From Pseudomonas oryzihabitans (GTDB lineage: Bacteria; Pseudomonadota; Gammaproteobacteria; Pseudomonadales; Pseudomonadaceae): a stretch of DNA of 64,000 bases. The translations under genes and the position numbers were made by a program. The number at the start of each line of letters is the position of its first letter. Positions within the stretch are counted from its first letter, which is position 1. Positions 27,263-36,177 of the stretch are shown here, in pieces. The notes under the pieces were generated by a model that saw only the letters and a list, made by a program, of their open reading frames with translations, was not told the origin of the DNA and ran no database searches. The stretch is taken from NCBI RefSeq assembly GCF_007665395.1, contig NZ_VDND01000002.1, positions 434,001 through 498,000 of the forward strand, written 5' to 3'.

Positions 27263-27687
27263 GGAGGTTGGGTTGAGACGGTTCTATCGTCGAAGCCCAA
27301 CAGGAGGCGCTACACCTTGGCACCGTTGGGCTTCGCTGCGCTCAGCCCAACCTACGGGTGCCAGCCCTTGGCGTAGGTTGGGCTGACACGGCTCCACCGT
27401 CGAAGCCCAACAGGAGACGCTACAACTCGGCACCGTCGGGCTTCGCTTTCGCTCAGCCCAACATACGGGCGTCAGCCCTTGACGTAGGTTGGGTTGAGAC
27501 AGCTCCACCGTCGAAGCCCAACACGAGGCGCTACACCTTGACACTGTTGGGCTTCGCTGCGCTTAGCCCAACCTACGGGTGCAAGCTCGTGGCGTAGGTT
27601 GGGTTGAGACAGCTCCACCGTCGAAGCCCAACACAAGGCGCTCCACCTCGGCACCGTCGGGCTTCGCTTTCGCTCGGCCCAACTTAC
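27263..27687. repeat. Four tandem copies of a ~110-bp palindromic repeat
   Basis: Units start at about 27263, 27373, 27484 and 27594 (periods 110, 111, 110). Each has outer arms GTAGGTTGGGYTGA / TCAGCCCAACCTAC and inner arms TCGAAGCCCAAC / GTTGGGCTTCG, with a variable centre of the form GAGGCGCTACAC. Copies alternate in two centre variants (cttcgctgcgct versus cttcgctttcgct). The array fills the 455-bp gap between the convergent RimK-like gene and the SEC-C gene; no coding signal remains in it. Regular spacing is not CRISPR-like because there are no unique spacers. Confidence 0.9.
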
Positions 27688-27697
27688 CCAGCTACCC

Positions 27698-27895
27698 TCA
27701 GGCGCCGTGGCACTTCTTGAATTTCTTTTCGCTGCCGCAAGGACAGGGATCGTTGCGTCCCACTTCCTTCAGCGGATTGCGCACCGGCTCCTGGGCATGG
27801 CCGTGGTTGCAGTGCGGACCGTGGACGTGATGCGCATGACCATGGTCGTGATCATGATCGTGGTTGCAGTCGGGTCCGTTGACGTGTTGGTTCAT
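27698..27895 (-). CDS. Small His-rich SEC-C motif protein
   Basis: A 65-residue protein. The first half is His/Asp-rich ([20 protein letters not shown]) and the second half is a SEC-C zinc motif, [19 protein letters not shown], at the very C-terminus. The ATG at 27895 follows the stop codon of the upstream lipoprotein gene by one base, with CGGAG further upstream, so the two are coupled. SEC-C tails bind zinc and in SecA contact SecB and ribosomes; a stand-alone tail with a His-rich arm suggests metal binding or trafficking. No precise role can be given. Confidence 0.8.
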   Translation of the reverse strand: MNQHVNGPDCNHDHDHDHGHAHHVHGPHCNHGHAQEPVRNPLKEVGRNDPCPCGSEKKFKKCHGA

Positions 27896-27896
27896 C

Positions 27897-28379
27897 TCAT
27901 AACTCCGGGATGTAGGCGCCAGGCACGAACTGCCCCTGGCGAGAAAAATGCACATTGCGACCGAACAGCCAGCCGGTCTTCACCCGGCCGCGCAGGCGGT
28001 AATTGATCGGCTGGTCGGGGTCTTCCAGCATGCGGCCCACGTCCTTCACGTAGCGCCACAGGTTGGTCTGCACCGGTACCGAAAAGCTGCGCTGACCATT
28101 GGCCGGCACCGACGAATGCAGGTTGGCGACACCCTGGGACAGCAACAGATCGTTCAGGTAGACCGTGTAGGCCAGGCTGCGGACGGGCAGGGTGCTGTCG
28201 TTGGGATTCTGGACCCGGAAGTGCAGCACGAAGTCCTGGCTCCACAGCCGCGCGCGGATCAGCTCCACGCCCGTCAGCTCCACCTGGGGCTCGTCGTAGT
28301 TGCGGCCGATGTAGGTACAACCACCGAGGCTGCTCAGCAGGACGCCGAGCAGGGTGATGAACAAGGCCTGGCGAAGCAT
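27897..28379 (-). CDS. LEA14/WHy-domain lipoprotein
   Basis: A 160-residue lipoprotein with lipobox SSLGGC (Cys21). The body ([39 protein letters not shown] split by beta strands) matches the LEA type 2/WHy fold known from desiccation-related proteins; the NPND tetrad is characteristic. The start at 28379 gives a proper signal peptide and has GGGAG 6 bases upstream. Conserved in Pseudomonas; role unproven. Confidence 0.8.
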   Translation of the reverse strand: MLRQALFITLLGVLLSSLGGCTYIGRNYDEPQVELTGVELIRARLWSQDFVLHFRVQNPNDSTLPVRSLAYTVYLNDLLLSQGVANLHSSVPANGQRSFSVPVQTNLWRYVKDVGRMLEDPDQPINYRLRGRVKTGWLFGRNVHFSRQGQFVPGAYIPEL

Positions 28380-28548
28380 GCGGCACTCCCGTTTTCTGCG
28401 CAGTTTAACAAGCACCGATTGCTGCACAAGTCGGGGCCGCTTCGGCACAGGCTAACAAAAAAACGTCGACTCCAGGCGACCGTGCGGGCTGGACCGTCCC
28501 GGCGCGACGTTGCATCCTGCACCCCTTGCCATGACCGAGGAGGTCGTC

Positions 28549-29115
28549 ATGTCCGCCGTGCTCTATGAAATCGCCTTCCAGGGCGAGCTGGTCGCTGGCG
28601 CCGAGGCGCAACAGACCCGACAGAATCTGATGCGACTGTTTCAGGCGGATGAACAGCGCATCGCGGTGCTCTTTTCCGGTCGGCGCATGATCATCAAGAA
28701 TCGCCTGGATGCCGCCACGGCCGAGCGCTACCGCGCCACCCTGGCCCAGGCCGGGGCCTTGGTCGAGATCGTGCCCATGACCGAGACGGTCGAGCCGGCC
28801 GCGGCGGCCACCGAGGCACCGTCGGCGGCACCGGCACCCGCCGTGGCGTCCGCGCCGGCCGCCAGCGGGCACGGGGCGCTGAGCGTCGCGCCCCGGGATG
28901 CGGTGATGGCCGCCTTCGTCGATGTCCAGGCGCCGGACTTCGGCCTGGCGCCGGTGGGCGCCGATCTCCAGGATCGCGCCGCGCCCGTGGCCCCGCCGCG
29001 GGTCGATCTTTCGCACCTGAGCCTGGCGCCGGTGGGCAGCGACCTCGCGCCGGCCGCCGAGCCCCTGCCGGTGGCCGTGCCGGATACGGATCACCTGACG
29101 CTGGTCAGGGAATAA
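28549..29115 (+). CDS. Hypothetical protein, two-part with Ala/Pro linker
   Basis: A 188-residue protein I cannot assign by function. Residues 1-70 (SAVLYEIAFQGELVAGAEAQ; LFSGRRMIIKNRLDAATAERY) form a small alpha/beta module that recurs at the N-terminus of various Pseudomonas proteins. A low-complexity Ala/Pro/Glu linker follows. The C-terminal part holds two related short segments, DFGLAPVGADL and HLSLAPVGSDL, suggesting an internal repeat. No signal peptide or membrane helix. The start at 28549 has GAGGAGG 5 bases upstream, better than an earlier in-frame ATG. Divergent from the LEA14-like lipoprotein gene. Confidence 0.7.
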   Translation: MSAVLYEIAFQGELVAGAEAQQTRQNLMRLFQADEQRIAVLFSGRRMIIKNRLDAATAERYRATLAQAGALVEIVPMTETVEPAAAATEAPSAAPAPAVASAPAASGHGALSVAPRDAVMAAFVDVQAPDFGLAPVGADLQDRAAPVAPPRVDLSHLSLAPVGSDLAPAAEPLPVAVPDTDHLTLVRE

Positions 29116-29124
29116 CCGCCGGGT

Positions 29125-29598
29125 CTAGAGATAGTCGGCGCAACACTTCTTGAACTTGGCACCGCTGCCGCACAGGCAGTTGTCATTGCGGCCCGGCAGG
29201 GGTCGCACGGTGGGGTCGAGGAAGAACCAGCGCCCCTCGCGCTGGACGAAGCCCGAGCGCTCTTCGTGACGATGGGCGCCGCGGCCATCCTCCCAGCGGG
29301 CGACGAAGCTGACCCGGGCATGGGCGGGATCGCCAGGGGCCGGGCTGTGCTCCAGCACCTGCAGGCCTTGCCAGCGGCTGCCCAGGCTCCAGGCCGTCAA
29401 TGCCTCCCTGTCCAGTCGCGCCTGCTGCGCGGGCGCCGTGGTGGCTACCAGGTAGTCGATCAGGCCAAGCACATAGGCGCTGTAGCGCGAACGCATCAGC
29501 CGCTCGGCGTCGGGCGCCGGACGACCCTCGTGGAACGGCGCGCAACAGTCGCCCAGCGGACGGTCCGTGCCACAGGGGCAGGGGGCCATGGATTGCAT
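29125..29598 (-). CDS. YchJ family SEC-C protein (UPF0225)
   Basis: A 157-residue protein with a SEC-C motif at each end, [15 protein letters not shown] near the N-terminus and [17 protein letters not shown] at the C-terminus, around an NTF2-like middle ([34 protein letters not shown]). The order and length match E. coli YchJ. The ATG at 29598 follows the stop of the upstream gene directly (TGAGATG), so translation is coupled. Function unknown; zinc binding is expected from the cysteines. Confidence 0.88.
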   Translation of the reverse strand: MQSMAPCPCGTDRPLGDCCAPFHEGRPAPDAERLMRSRYSAYVLGLIDYLVATTAPAQQARLDREALTAWSLGSRWQGLQVLEHSPAPGDPAHARVSFVARWEDGRGAHRHEERSGFVQREGRWFFLDPTVRPLPGRNDNCLCGSGAKFKKCCADYL

Positions 29599-29599
29599 C

Positions 29600-30097
29600 T
29601 CACCACCAGTACTTGCCGAAATTCTGCGGATTGGCCCAGAACTTGGCATTGAGCCAGTCCGGGACCTGCTTGTAGTCGTGCAAATCATAGCTGAACAGGG
29701 TGACCACCTGGCCGTCGCGGGCGAAGCGCTCGCTGGCCTGCAGGGCGAGGGCGTAGAAATCCGTCAGCTGCCATTCGCTGGCGGCCAGGTCCACCAGCAC
29801 GGCCAGCCGCGAAGTGTTGAGGTTGCGCAGGCCGCCGAGCAATTCGCGGCCCTGGCGCAGCGGCAGGTGTTCGAGACAGTCGGCGACGATCACCAGGTCA
29901 TAGCGCTCGGCCAGCAGCGCCGGATCGGCGATGGGCACCGAGGCCTGCACCAGCTGGCAGTGGGGATGGGCCTCGACATAGGCCTGGAGGGCTGGCAGGG
30001 GTTCACGCGCCACGCCGAGCAGGCGAACCGGCCGATGGTGCTCGAGCAGGCTTGCCAGAGCCTGTTGCGGGGTGCGGGACGAGAATATGTTTGCCAT
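29600..30097 (-). CDS. DUF6231-type methyltransferase-fold protein
   Basis: A 165-residue protein. The pattern [20 protein letters not shown], then [28 protein letters not shown], is that of a degenerate Rossmann-like SAM methyltransferase fold (VADCLEHL corresponds to motif IV), as in the Pseudomonas DUF6231 family. The glycine-rich SAM loop is weak (GVA), so catalytic activity is uncertain. It is the first gene of a pair with the YchJ-like gene. The start at 30097 was preferred over a TTG 18 bases upstream. Confidence 0.7.
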   Translation of the reverse strand: MANIFSSRTPQQALASLLEHHRPVRLLGVAREPLPALQAYVEAHPHCQLVQASVPIADPALLAERYDLVIVADCLEHLPLRQGRELLGGLRNLNTSRLAVLVDLAASEWQLTDFYALALQASERFARDGQVVTLFSYDLHDYKQVPDWLNAKFWANPQNFGKYWW

Positions 30098-30232
30098 TAA
30101 GGGAACCCTAATCAAATAGCGATTGACTAAGCAACCAGCGTTGTCAAGATGTGTACGCCACCATTAGTCTGACAGCGCAATAGAACGAAAGACGAGCCTA
30201 ACTCGCGGCACCTGGTCTATAGGAGACCCTTC

Positions 30233-30892
30233 ATGAGCAAGAGCATCGCAAGGACAGCTTTACCCCTCATCCTGGCAAGCACCGTGCTGGCCGGCTGTGC
30301 GGGCGGCGTACAGAAATCCGATTGGCCGGTGTGCGCTGCGGTCGGCGCCCTGGTCGGCGGCGCGGCAGGTGCCACTCAGAGCGGTAACGTCGCGGGTATG
30401 GCGGCGCTGGGCATAGGTACCACCGGCGGCGCCTATTGCTGGGTGCATGGCAAGGGCAACGAGCAGGTCGCTCGCATGGAACCCGCTCCGGCCCCGGCTC
30501 CGGCGCCCGCACCGGCTCCCGCCCCGGCGCCGCTGCCGAAGCAGGAAGTGATCACCGCGCGTGACCTGCACTTCGCCTTCGACTCCTCCGCGGTCAGCCC
30601 GCAGGACCGTGCTCAGCTCGATGGCATCGCCGGCCGTCTGCGTGGCGAAGCCGCCAGCACCCGCCTGTCGATCACCGGCCACACCGACAGCAAGGGTACC
30701 GACGCCTATAACCAGCGTCTGTCCGAGCGTCGCGCCAAGTCGGTGGCCAACTACCTGATCCAGGCCGGCGTCCCCGCCGCCAGCATCGTCTCGGTAGAAG
30801 GCATGGGCGAGCGCAAGCCGATCGCCACCAACGAGACCGCTGAAGGCCGTGCCACCAACCGCCGCGTCGAAATCCAGATCGACCGCGAGTGA
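30233..30892 (+). CDS. OmpA-family outer-membrane lipoprotein
   Basis: A 219-residue lipoprotein: lipobox VLAGC (Cys22), a glycine-zipper-like stretch (AAVGALVGGAAGATQSGN), an Ala-Pro repeat linker (about residues 83-100) and a C-terminal OmpA peptidoglycan-binding domain (LHFAFDSSAVSPQDRAQLDG; ITGHTDSKGTDAYNQRLSERR; ATNRRVEIQI). The Pro-Ala linker would span the periplasm between outer membrane and cell wall. AGGAG lies 7 bases upstream of the start. A strong intrinsic terminator follows. Confidence 0.9.
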   Translation: MSKSIARTALPLILASTVLAGCAGGVQKSDWPVCAAVGALVGGAAGATQSGNVAGMAALGIGTTGGAYCWVHGKGNEQVARMEPAPAPAPAPAPAPAPAPLPKQEVITARDLHFAFDSSAVSPQDRAQLDGIAGRLRGEAASTRLSITGHTDSKGTDAYNQRLSERRAKSVANYLIQAGVPAASIVSVEGMGERKPIATNETAEGRATNRRVEIQIDRE

Positions 30893-30898
30893 TGCACC

Positions 30899-30932
30899 GG
30901 CGGCGGACTCAGGTCCGCCGCCTTTACTTTTT
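30899..30932 (+). terminator. Intrinsic terminator after the OmpA-family gene
   Basis: Perfect 10-bp stem GGCGGCGGAC / GTCCGCCGCC with loop TCAG, followed by TTTACTTTTT, six bases after the stop codon. Confidence 0.9.
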
Positions 30933-30982
30933 CCGGCTACAGGCGTTATGGTCCGATCCATCTCGTCCTCCTGCTGGAATCC

Positions 30983-31243
30983 ATGAAAACCCTGTCCCTC
31001 ACCGGCAAAGTCCTGCTCCTGCTGTTCTGGCTCGCCGCAGTCGCCACCCTCGCGCTGCCTCTCGCTCGTCCCTTCCCCGAATTGCTCGCCCTGGTCGCCC
31101 TGGCCCTGCTGCTGTTGCACCTGGGTGAAGTCTTCGCCAGCCGCCGCGCCCTGCGCCTGCGTCGCCACCCCTGGCTCGACCGCCTCGGCCTGCTGGTCTT
31201 CGGTGCCTTTCATCGCCTGCCACCGCAGCTGCCCGGTACCTGA
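30983..31243 (+). CDS. DUF1145 family small membrane protein
   Basis: An 86-residue protein with two hydrophobic helices (LTGKVLLLLFWLAAVATLAL and ELLALVALALLLLHLGEVFA) and a basic C-terminal tail (LRLRRHPWLDR). It fits the DUF1145 family, found next to similar genes in other Pseudomonas. Function unknown; inner membrane location is predicted. It lies between the OmpA terminator and the LexA-controlled dinG gene. Confidence 0.75.
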   Translation: MKTLSLTGKVLLLLFWLAAVATLALPLARPFPELLALVALALLLLHLGEVFASRRALRLRRHPWLDRLGLLVFGAFHRLPPQLPGT

Positions 31244-31313
31244 TCGGCCTGCGACGTCATCGTCGGGCGCATCCTGACGACAGGCGCGTTATCATAGCGC
31301 CCAAGATCCATTA

Positions 31314-31329
31314 CTGTAGATGCATACAG
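31314..31329. promoter_or_regulatory. LexA (SOS) box upstream of dinG
   Basis: CTGTAGATGCATACAG is a perfect CTGT-N8-ACAG LexA operator, 50 bases upstream of the dinG start. dinG is a classical damage-inducible gene, so LexA control is expected. Confidence 0.88.
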
Positions 31330-31378
31330 CGCTCGTCCGCCGGACGGGGCGCTGCTTCGTCATCGCCCGGAACCAGGC

Positions 31379-33523
31379 ATGCTCAGCACCGAACTCAAGA
31401 CCCAGATCCAGGGCGCCTACACGCGTTTCCTCGAAGCCAAGTCGCTCAAGCCGCGCTACGGCCAGCGGCTGATGATCGCGGAGACCGCCAAGGGGCTGGG
31501 CGCCATCGCCCAGGACGAGGAAGGCCATCGCGAGGGTGATCCGGCGGTGGTGGCGGTGGAGGCGGGGACCGGTACCGGCAAGACCGTGGCCTATGCCCTG
31601 GCCGCCATTCCCGCCGCCAAGGCCGCCGGCAAGCGGCTGGTGATCGCCACCGCCACGGTGGCGCTGCAGGAGCAGATCGTGCACAAGGACCTGCCGGACA
31701 TCCTGCGCAACAGCGGCCTGTCCTTCAGCTTCGCCCTGGCCAAGGGCCGGGGTCGCTACATGTGCCTGTCCAAACTGGACATGCTCCTGCAGGAAGGCCA
31801 GGCGCAGAACGCCACGGCCCAGCTGTTCGCCGAGGATGGCTTCAAGATCGACGTCGACGAGGCGTCCAACGAGTTGTTCGGCAAGATGATCGAGCGCCTC
31901 GCCGGCAATCGCTGGGACGGCGACCGCGACAGCTGGCCGGAAGCCATCGAGGACGTCCAGTGGTCGCGCATCACCACCGACCATAGCCAATGCACCAATC
32001 GCCATTGCCCCAATTTCCAGCAATGCGCCTTCTACCGGGCGCGCGAAGGCATGACCAAGGTCGACGTCATCGTCACCAACCATGACCTGGTGCTGGCCGA
32101 CCTCGCCCTGGGCGGCGGCGCCATCCTGCCCGATCCGCGCGACACCCTCTATGTGTTCGACGAGGGCCACCATCTGCCGGACAAGGCCATCGGTCACTTC
32201 GCCCATTTCACCCGGCTGAGATCCACCGCCGACTGGCTGGAGCAGATCGCCAAGAACCTGGGCAAGTTGCTCGCTCAGCATCCCTTGCCGGGCGACCTGG
32301 GCCGCCTGGTGGAGCAGGTGCCGGAGCTGGCGCGGGAGATCAAGACCCAGCAGCAGTTCATGTTCACCGCCTGCGAGGCCCTGGCCGATTTCCGCGCCGG
32401 CGAGGACATGGAAGGCCGCGAGCGGCCGCGCCATCGCTTCGTCGGTGGAGTGATCCCCGAAGACCTGCGGGAGATGGGCATCGAGCTGAAGAAGGGCTTC
32501 GCCAAGCTCACCGATCTGTTCACCCGCCTGACCGAGATGCTCAAGCAGGCCATGGACGGCGAGTCCAGCATCGGCCTGGCCAGCTACCAGGCCGAGGAGT
32601 GGTATCCGCTGTTCGGCAGCCTCCTGGCCCGGGCCCAGGGCAACTGGGAATTGTGGACGGCCTTCACCTGCGAAGACCCGGAAGACAGCCCGCCCATGGC
32701 GCGCTGGATGACCCTGGCCGAAGCCGGTTCGCTGTACGACATCGAGGTCAATGCCAGCCCCATCCTGGCCGCCGACATGCTGCGGCGGCATCTGTGGAAC
32801 GTCGCCTACGGCGCCCTGGTGACCTCGGCGACCCTGACCGCCCTGGGCACCTTCGACCGCTTCCGCATGAGATCCGGCCTGCCGCGCTCGGCCGCCACCG
32901 CCGTGGTGCCCAGCCCCTTCCGCCATGCCGAGGCGGGCGTGCTGCGGGTGCCGGACCTCAAGGCCGATCCGCGCAACGCCGCCGAGCACACCGCGGCCAT
33001 CGTCCGCGAACTGCCAGCCATGCTCGAAGGAGCGCGAGGCGCCCTGGTGCTGTTCTCCTCCCGGCGGCAGATGCAGGAGGTCTTCGACGGCCTGGAGCGC
33101 GACTGGCGCAAGCGGGTGCTGATCCAGGGCAATCTCTCCAAGCAGGAGACGCTCAACAAGCACAAGAAACGGGTCGATGACGGCGAGGCCAGCGTGCTGT
33201 TCGGCCTGGCCAGCTTCGCCGAGGGCGTCGACCTCCCGGGCGCCTATTGCGAGCACGTGGTCATCGCCAAGATCCCCTTCGCCGTGCCGGACGATCCGGT
33301 GGAAGCCGCCCTGGCCGAGTGGATCGAAGCGCGCGGTGGCAATCCCTTCATGGAGATCGCCGTGCCGGATGCCTCGCTGCGCCTGATCCAGGCCTGCGGC
33401 CGGCTGCTGCGCACCGAGCAGGACAGCGGCACCATCTCGCTGCTCGACCGCCGTCTGGTGACCCAGCGCTATGGCAAGGCCATCCTCAATGCCCTGCCGC
33501 CGTTCCGGCGGGAGATTCAATGA
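31379..33523 (+). CDS. dinG: ATP-dependent DNA helicase DinG
   Basis: A 714-residue superfamily 2 XPD-like helicase. Visible: Walker A GTGTGKT in AVEAGTGTGKTVAYALAA, helicase motif Ia (ATATVALQEQIVH), four iron-sulfur cysteines (RYMCLSK; SQCTNRHCPNFQQC), Walker B with VFDEGHHL, and C-terminal motifs VLFSSRRQMQEV, FGLASFAEGVDLPG and IQACGRLLRTEQD. DinG unwinds forked, D-loop and R-loop structures and helps replication past transcription blocks. A perfect LexA box upstream indicates SOS induction. Confidence 0.95.
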   Translation: MLSTELKTQIQGAYTRFLEAKSLKPRYGQRLMIAETAKGLGAIAQDEEGHREGDPAVVAVEAGTGTGKTVAYALAAIPAAKAAGKRLVIATATVALQEQIVHKDLPDILRNSGLSFSFALAKGRGRYMCLSKLDMLLQEGQAQNATAQLFAEDGFKIDVDEASNELFGKMIERLAGNRWDGDRDSWPEAIEDVQWSRITTDHSQCTNRHCPNFQQCAFYRAREGMTKVDVIVTNHDLVLADLALGGGAILPDPRDTLYVFDEGHHLPDKAIGHFAHFTRLRSTADWLEQIAKNLGKLLAQHPLPGDLGRLVEQVPELAREIKTQQQFMFTACEALADFRAGEDMEGRERPRHRFVGGVIPEDLREMGIELKKGFAKLTDLFTRLTEMLKQAMDGESSIGLASYQAEEWYPLFGSLLARAQGNWELWTAFTCEDPEDSPPMARWMTLAEAGSLYDIEVNASPILAADMLRRHLWNVAYGALVTSATLTALGTFDRFRMRSGLPRSAATAVVPSPFRHAEAGVLRVPDLKADPRNAAEHTAAIVRELPAMLEGARGALVLFSSRRQMQEVFDGLERDWRKRVLIQGNLSKQETLNKHKKRVDDGEASVLFGLASFAEGVDLPGAYCEHVVIAKIPFAVPDDPVEAALAEWIEARGGNPFMEIAVPDASLRLIQACGRLLRTEQDSGTISLLDRRLVTQRYGKAILNALPPFRREIQ

Positions 33524-33548
33524 TGCGTGGCCATGGCGACGAAAATCC

Positions 33549-33642
33549 GTAGGTTGGGCTGAGACAGCGCCATCGTCGAAGCCCAACGCAGCCGGCACCG
33601 GGGCCAGAACTGTTGGGCTTCGCTGCGCTCAACCCAACCTAC
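33549..33642. repeat. Dispersed palindromic repeat, single copy
   Basis: Same element as at 22284-22373 and in the 27263-27687 array: outer arms GTAGGTTGGGCTGAG / CTCAACCCAACCTAC and inner arms TCGAAGCCCAAC / GTTGGGCTTCG. It lies just after dinG. Confidence 0.85.
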
Positions 33643-33666
33643 CGGTGAGCGCCTGCGCGAATAGCC

Positions 33667-33696
33667 CCCTCTCCCTTGGGGAGAGGGTTGGGGTGA
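33667..33696. repeat. CCCTCTCC hairpin, widespread intergenic repeat type
   Basis: CCCTCTCC (33667-33674) pairs with GGAGAGGG (33680-33687), followed by TTGGGGTGAGGG. This G-rich sequence is common as an intergenic repeat in many proteobacteria. It may act as a weak terminator for dinG or be inert. Confidence 0.5.
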
Positions 33697-33774
33697 GGGT
33701 GCTACGCCTCCGTATGATCAACCGCCTGATCGTGGCCCAGTGCCCGGTAATATCTTATCTACCCAGGAGCCCCC

Positions 33775-34920
33775 ATGACCGTCCACGGCTATCACGACCT
33801 GAGATTCGAATCCGTCCGCGAGGCCTTCGCCGAGCTGCTCGCCGCCGGCCAGACCCGCGGGGCGGCGCTGTGCGTCCAGGTCGGCGGGGAAACGGTGCTG
33901 GATCTCTGGGGCGGCCTGGCCGACAAGGACGGCCAGGCGCCCTGGCACACCGATACCCTGCTCAATCTGTTTTCCTGCACCAAGGCCTTTACCACGGTGG
34001 CGGCGCTGCAACTGGTGGAGGAGGGCAAGCTGGCCCTCGATGCCCCGGTGGCCGAGCGCTGGCCGGAATTCGCCGCCGCGGGCAAGGCCGACATCACCCT
34101 GCGCCAGCTGCTCAGCCACCGTTCCGGGGTCTCCGCGCTGCGCGAGCGCCTGCCTGGCGATGCCCTCTACGACTGGGCGCAGATGACCGCCGCCGTGGCC
34201 GCCGAGGCGCCCTGGTGGACGCCGGGCACGGCCCATGGCTATGCGCCCATCACCTTCGGCTGGCTGCTCGGCGAGCTGATCCGGCGTGCCGATGGCCGCA
34301 GCCCGGGTGAAGCCATCGTGGCACGCACCGCCGGCCGTCTCGGCCTGGACTTCCACATCGGCCTGCCGGCGAGCGACGACGAACGGGTGGCCCATATCGT
34401 CCGTGGCAAGGGCGTGCTGGGCGATGCCGCGGCCCAGCGCCTGCTGAAAACCACCATGAGCGACCCCGGCGCCTTGCCGACCCTGGCCTTCGGCAATCCG
34501 TCCGGGGTCCTCACCAGCACCAACAAGGCCGAGTGGCGGCGCTTCCAGCAACCGGCGGCCAACGGCCACGGCCATGCGCGCAGCCTGGCCGGTTTCTATG
34601 CCGGTCTGCTGGCGGGTGACCTGCTGGAATGGGAGACGCTGGACGAGGCCCTGCGCGAGCACAGCCAGGGCGAGGATCGCACCCTGCTGACCCCGACCCG
34701 CTTCGGCCTGGGCTTCATGCTCGACCAACCGGAGCAGGCCAATGCCACCTACGGCCTCGGCCCCCAGGCCTTCGGCCATCCAGGCGCGGGTGGCTCGACC
34801 GGCTTCGCCGATCCGGAGCGCGAGGTGGCCTTCGGCTTCGTCACCAACACCCTGGGGCCCTATGTGCTGATGGATCCACGCGCCCAGACCCTGGCGCGAG
34901 CGGTAGGGGAGTGCCTGTAA
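33775..34920 (+). CDS. EstB-like serine hydrolase (beta-lactamase fold)
   Basis: A 381-residue class C-beta-lactamase-like esterase. The catalytic motif is SCTK (Ser67, Lys70), Tyr156 in HGYAPI takes the YxN position, and HPGAGGSTGF is the third motif. No signal peptide, so probably cytoplasmic. Family VIII carboxylesterases such as EstB act on short-chain esters and some beta-lactams. The ATG at 33775 has AGGAG 7 bases upstream. Single gene following dinG, as in related Pseudomonas chromosomes. Confidence 0.83.
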   Translation: MTVHGYHDLRFESVREAFAELLAAGQTRGAALCVQVGGETVLDLWGGLADKDGQAPWHTDTLLNLFSCTKAFTTVAALQLVEEGKLALDAPVAERWPEFAAAGKADITLRQLLSHRSGVSALRERLPGDALYDWAQMTAAVAAEAPWWTPGTAHGYAPITFGWLLGELIRRADGRSPGEAIVARTAGRLGLDFHIGLPASDDERVAHIVRGKGVLGDAAAQRLLKTTMSDPGALPTLAFGNPSGVLTSTNKAEWRRFQQPAANGHGHARSLAGFYAGLLAGDLLEWETLDEALREHSQGEDRTLLTPTRFGLGFMLDQPEQANATYGLGPQAFGHPGAGGSTGFADPEREVAFGFVTNTLGPYVLMDPRAQTLARAVGECL

Positions 34921-35044
34921 GGCGCTGCCCTGGCGGCGGCCTCGGTAAGTGGTGCGTCTCGCGGGGGTGTGTTTAGCTATGGCGCATTCAGGAACCCGCC
35001 AGGTCTGGCCAGGCGGGTCGACCTAGTCTGGAACGGGAGCCCGC

Positions 35045-36073
35045 ATGTCGTCCTCTTCGTCGTCGCGCGGCACCATCGCCACCGAGCTGGTGCGCGAGGC
35101 CCTGGCCGCCTTCGTCACCGCCGAGCGCCCGGCGGAGGCGCTGCTGGTCGAGCTGGGGCTGGAGCCTGGCTGCCTGGCCGAGCCGCGGGTGCCGGTGGCG
35201 CTCTACGGTCGGCTCTGGCGCCGCCTGGCACTGCGCTTCGATGACGAATTCTTCGGCATGGATCGCCGTCGGCTGCGCTCCGGCAGCTTCGCCTTGCTCT
35301 GCCGCCTGTGCCTCACCCAGAGCCGCCTGGGCGATGCCCTGGAACTGGCCCTGGCTTTCCTCAACCTCGGCTTCGAGCGCCTGGAGGCGCAGCTGGTCCA
35401 GCAGCGCAGCCTGGCGTCGATCCTGCTGCGGGACCCGCAAGGGCAAACGCCGCGCGCCTTCACCTGTTTCACCTACTGGCTGATCGTGCACGGCGTCGCC
35501 TGCTGGCTGATCGGCCGGCGCATCCCCTTGCTGGCGGTGGAGTTGCATGGCGCCGAGCCGGACTTCACCGACGACTACCGGGTGCTGTTTTCCGACAACC
35601 TCAGATTCGGCCAGCCCCAGAGCCGGCTGATCTTCGCCGCCGAGGTGCTGGAGGCGCCGGTGCGGCGGAGCCCGGCGGACCTGGCGCGCTTTCTCGCCGG
35701 GGCGCCGAACAACATCCTGCAGCGCTATCGCGATGCCGAGAGCCTCGCCGAGCGCCTCAAGGCCCACCTGCGCGCCTTGCCCGGCGAATGCTGGCCGACC
35801 GGCGAAGCCATGGCGCAGGAGCTGCACCTGTCTTCGGCCACGCTGCGTCGCCGGCTGGCGGAGCAGGGGCAGTCCTACCAGGCGCTCAAGGACAGCGTGC
35901 GCCGCGAGCGCGCCATCGCCTGGCTGGCCGACCGCCAGCTCAGCCTGGAAGACATCGCCGTGGCGCTGGGCTTTTCCGATGTCCGCGCCTTCTACAAGGG
36001 CTTTCGCAAATGGACCGGGACCAATCCCGGCCACTACCGTCAGCTGATCCTTGCCGGTGACCCGCCGGCCTGA
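35045..36073 (+). CDS. AraC-family regulator (OruR/arabinose-bd N-domain type)
   Basis: A 342-residue regulator with the long alpha-helical N-terminal domain of the OruR/ArgR-like AraC group (LVELGLEPGCLAEPRVPVAL; FGMDRRRLRSGSFALLCRL) and a C-terminal AraC DNA-binding domain (LHLSSATLRRRLAEQGQSYQ; LSLEDIAVALGFSDVRAFYKGFRKWTG). It precedes an acyl-CoA synthetase/acyl-CoA dehydrogenase operon by 104 bases on the same strand and is a natural candidate activator for it. It begins with a run of five to six serines. Confidence 0.83.
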   Translation: MSSSSSSRGTIATELVREALAAFVTAERPAEALLVELGLEPGCLAEPRVPVALYGRLWRRLALRFDDEFFGMDRRRLRSGSFALLCRLCLTQSRLGDALELALAFLNLGFERLEAQLVQQRSLASILLRDPQGQTPRAFTCFTYWLIVHGVACWLIGRRIPLLAVELHGAEPDFTDDYRVLFSDNLRFGQPQSRLIFAAEVLEAPVRRSPADLARFLAGAPNNILQRYRDAESLAERLKAHLRALPGECWPTGEAMAQELHLSSATLRRRLAEQGQSYQALKDSVRRERAIAWLADRQLSLEDIAVALGFSDVRAFYKGFRKWTGTNPGHYRQLILAGDPPA

Positions 36074-36177
36074 CTGTCCAAACCGCTCAGCGTGGTTGTA
36101 GCGCCAGGCCATTGTGCGGGGTAAGGGGCGCGCTAGAGTCGATCCCAATCGATAACAACAAGATCGGGGAAGGGATC

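Noticed and set aside
27263..27687. Regularly spaced repeats considered as a CRISPR array
   Set aside because: Units are contiguous ~110-bp palindromes with no unique spacers, and no cas gene is present.
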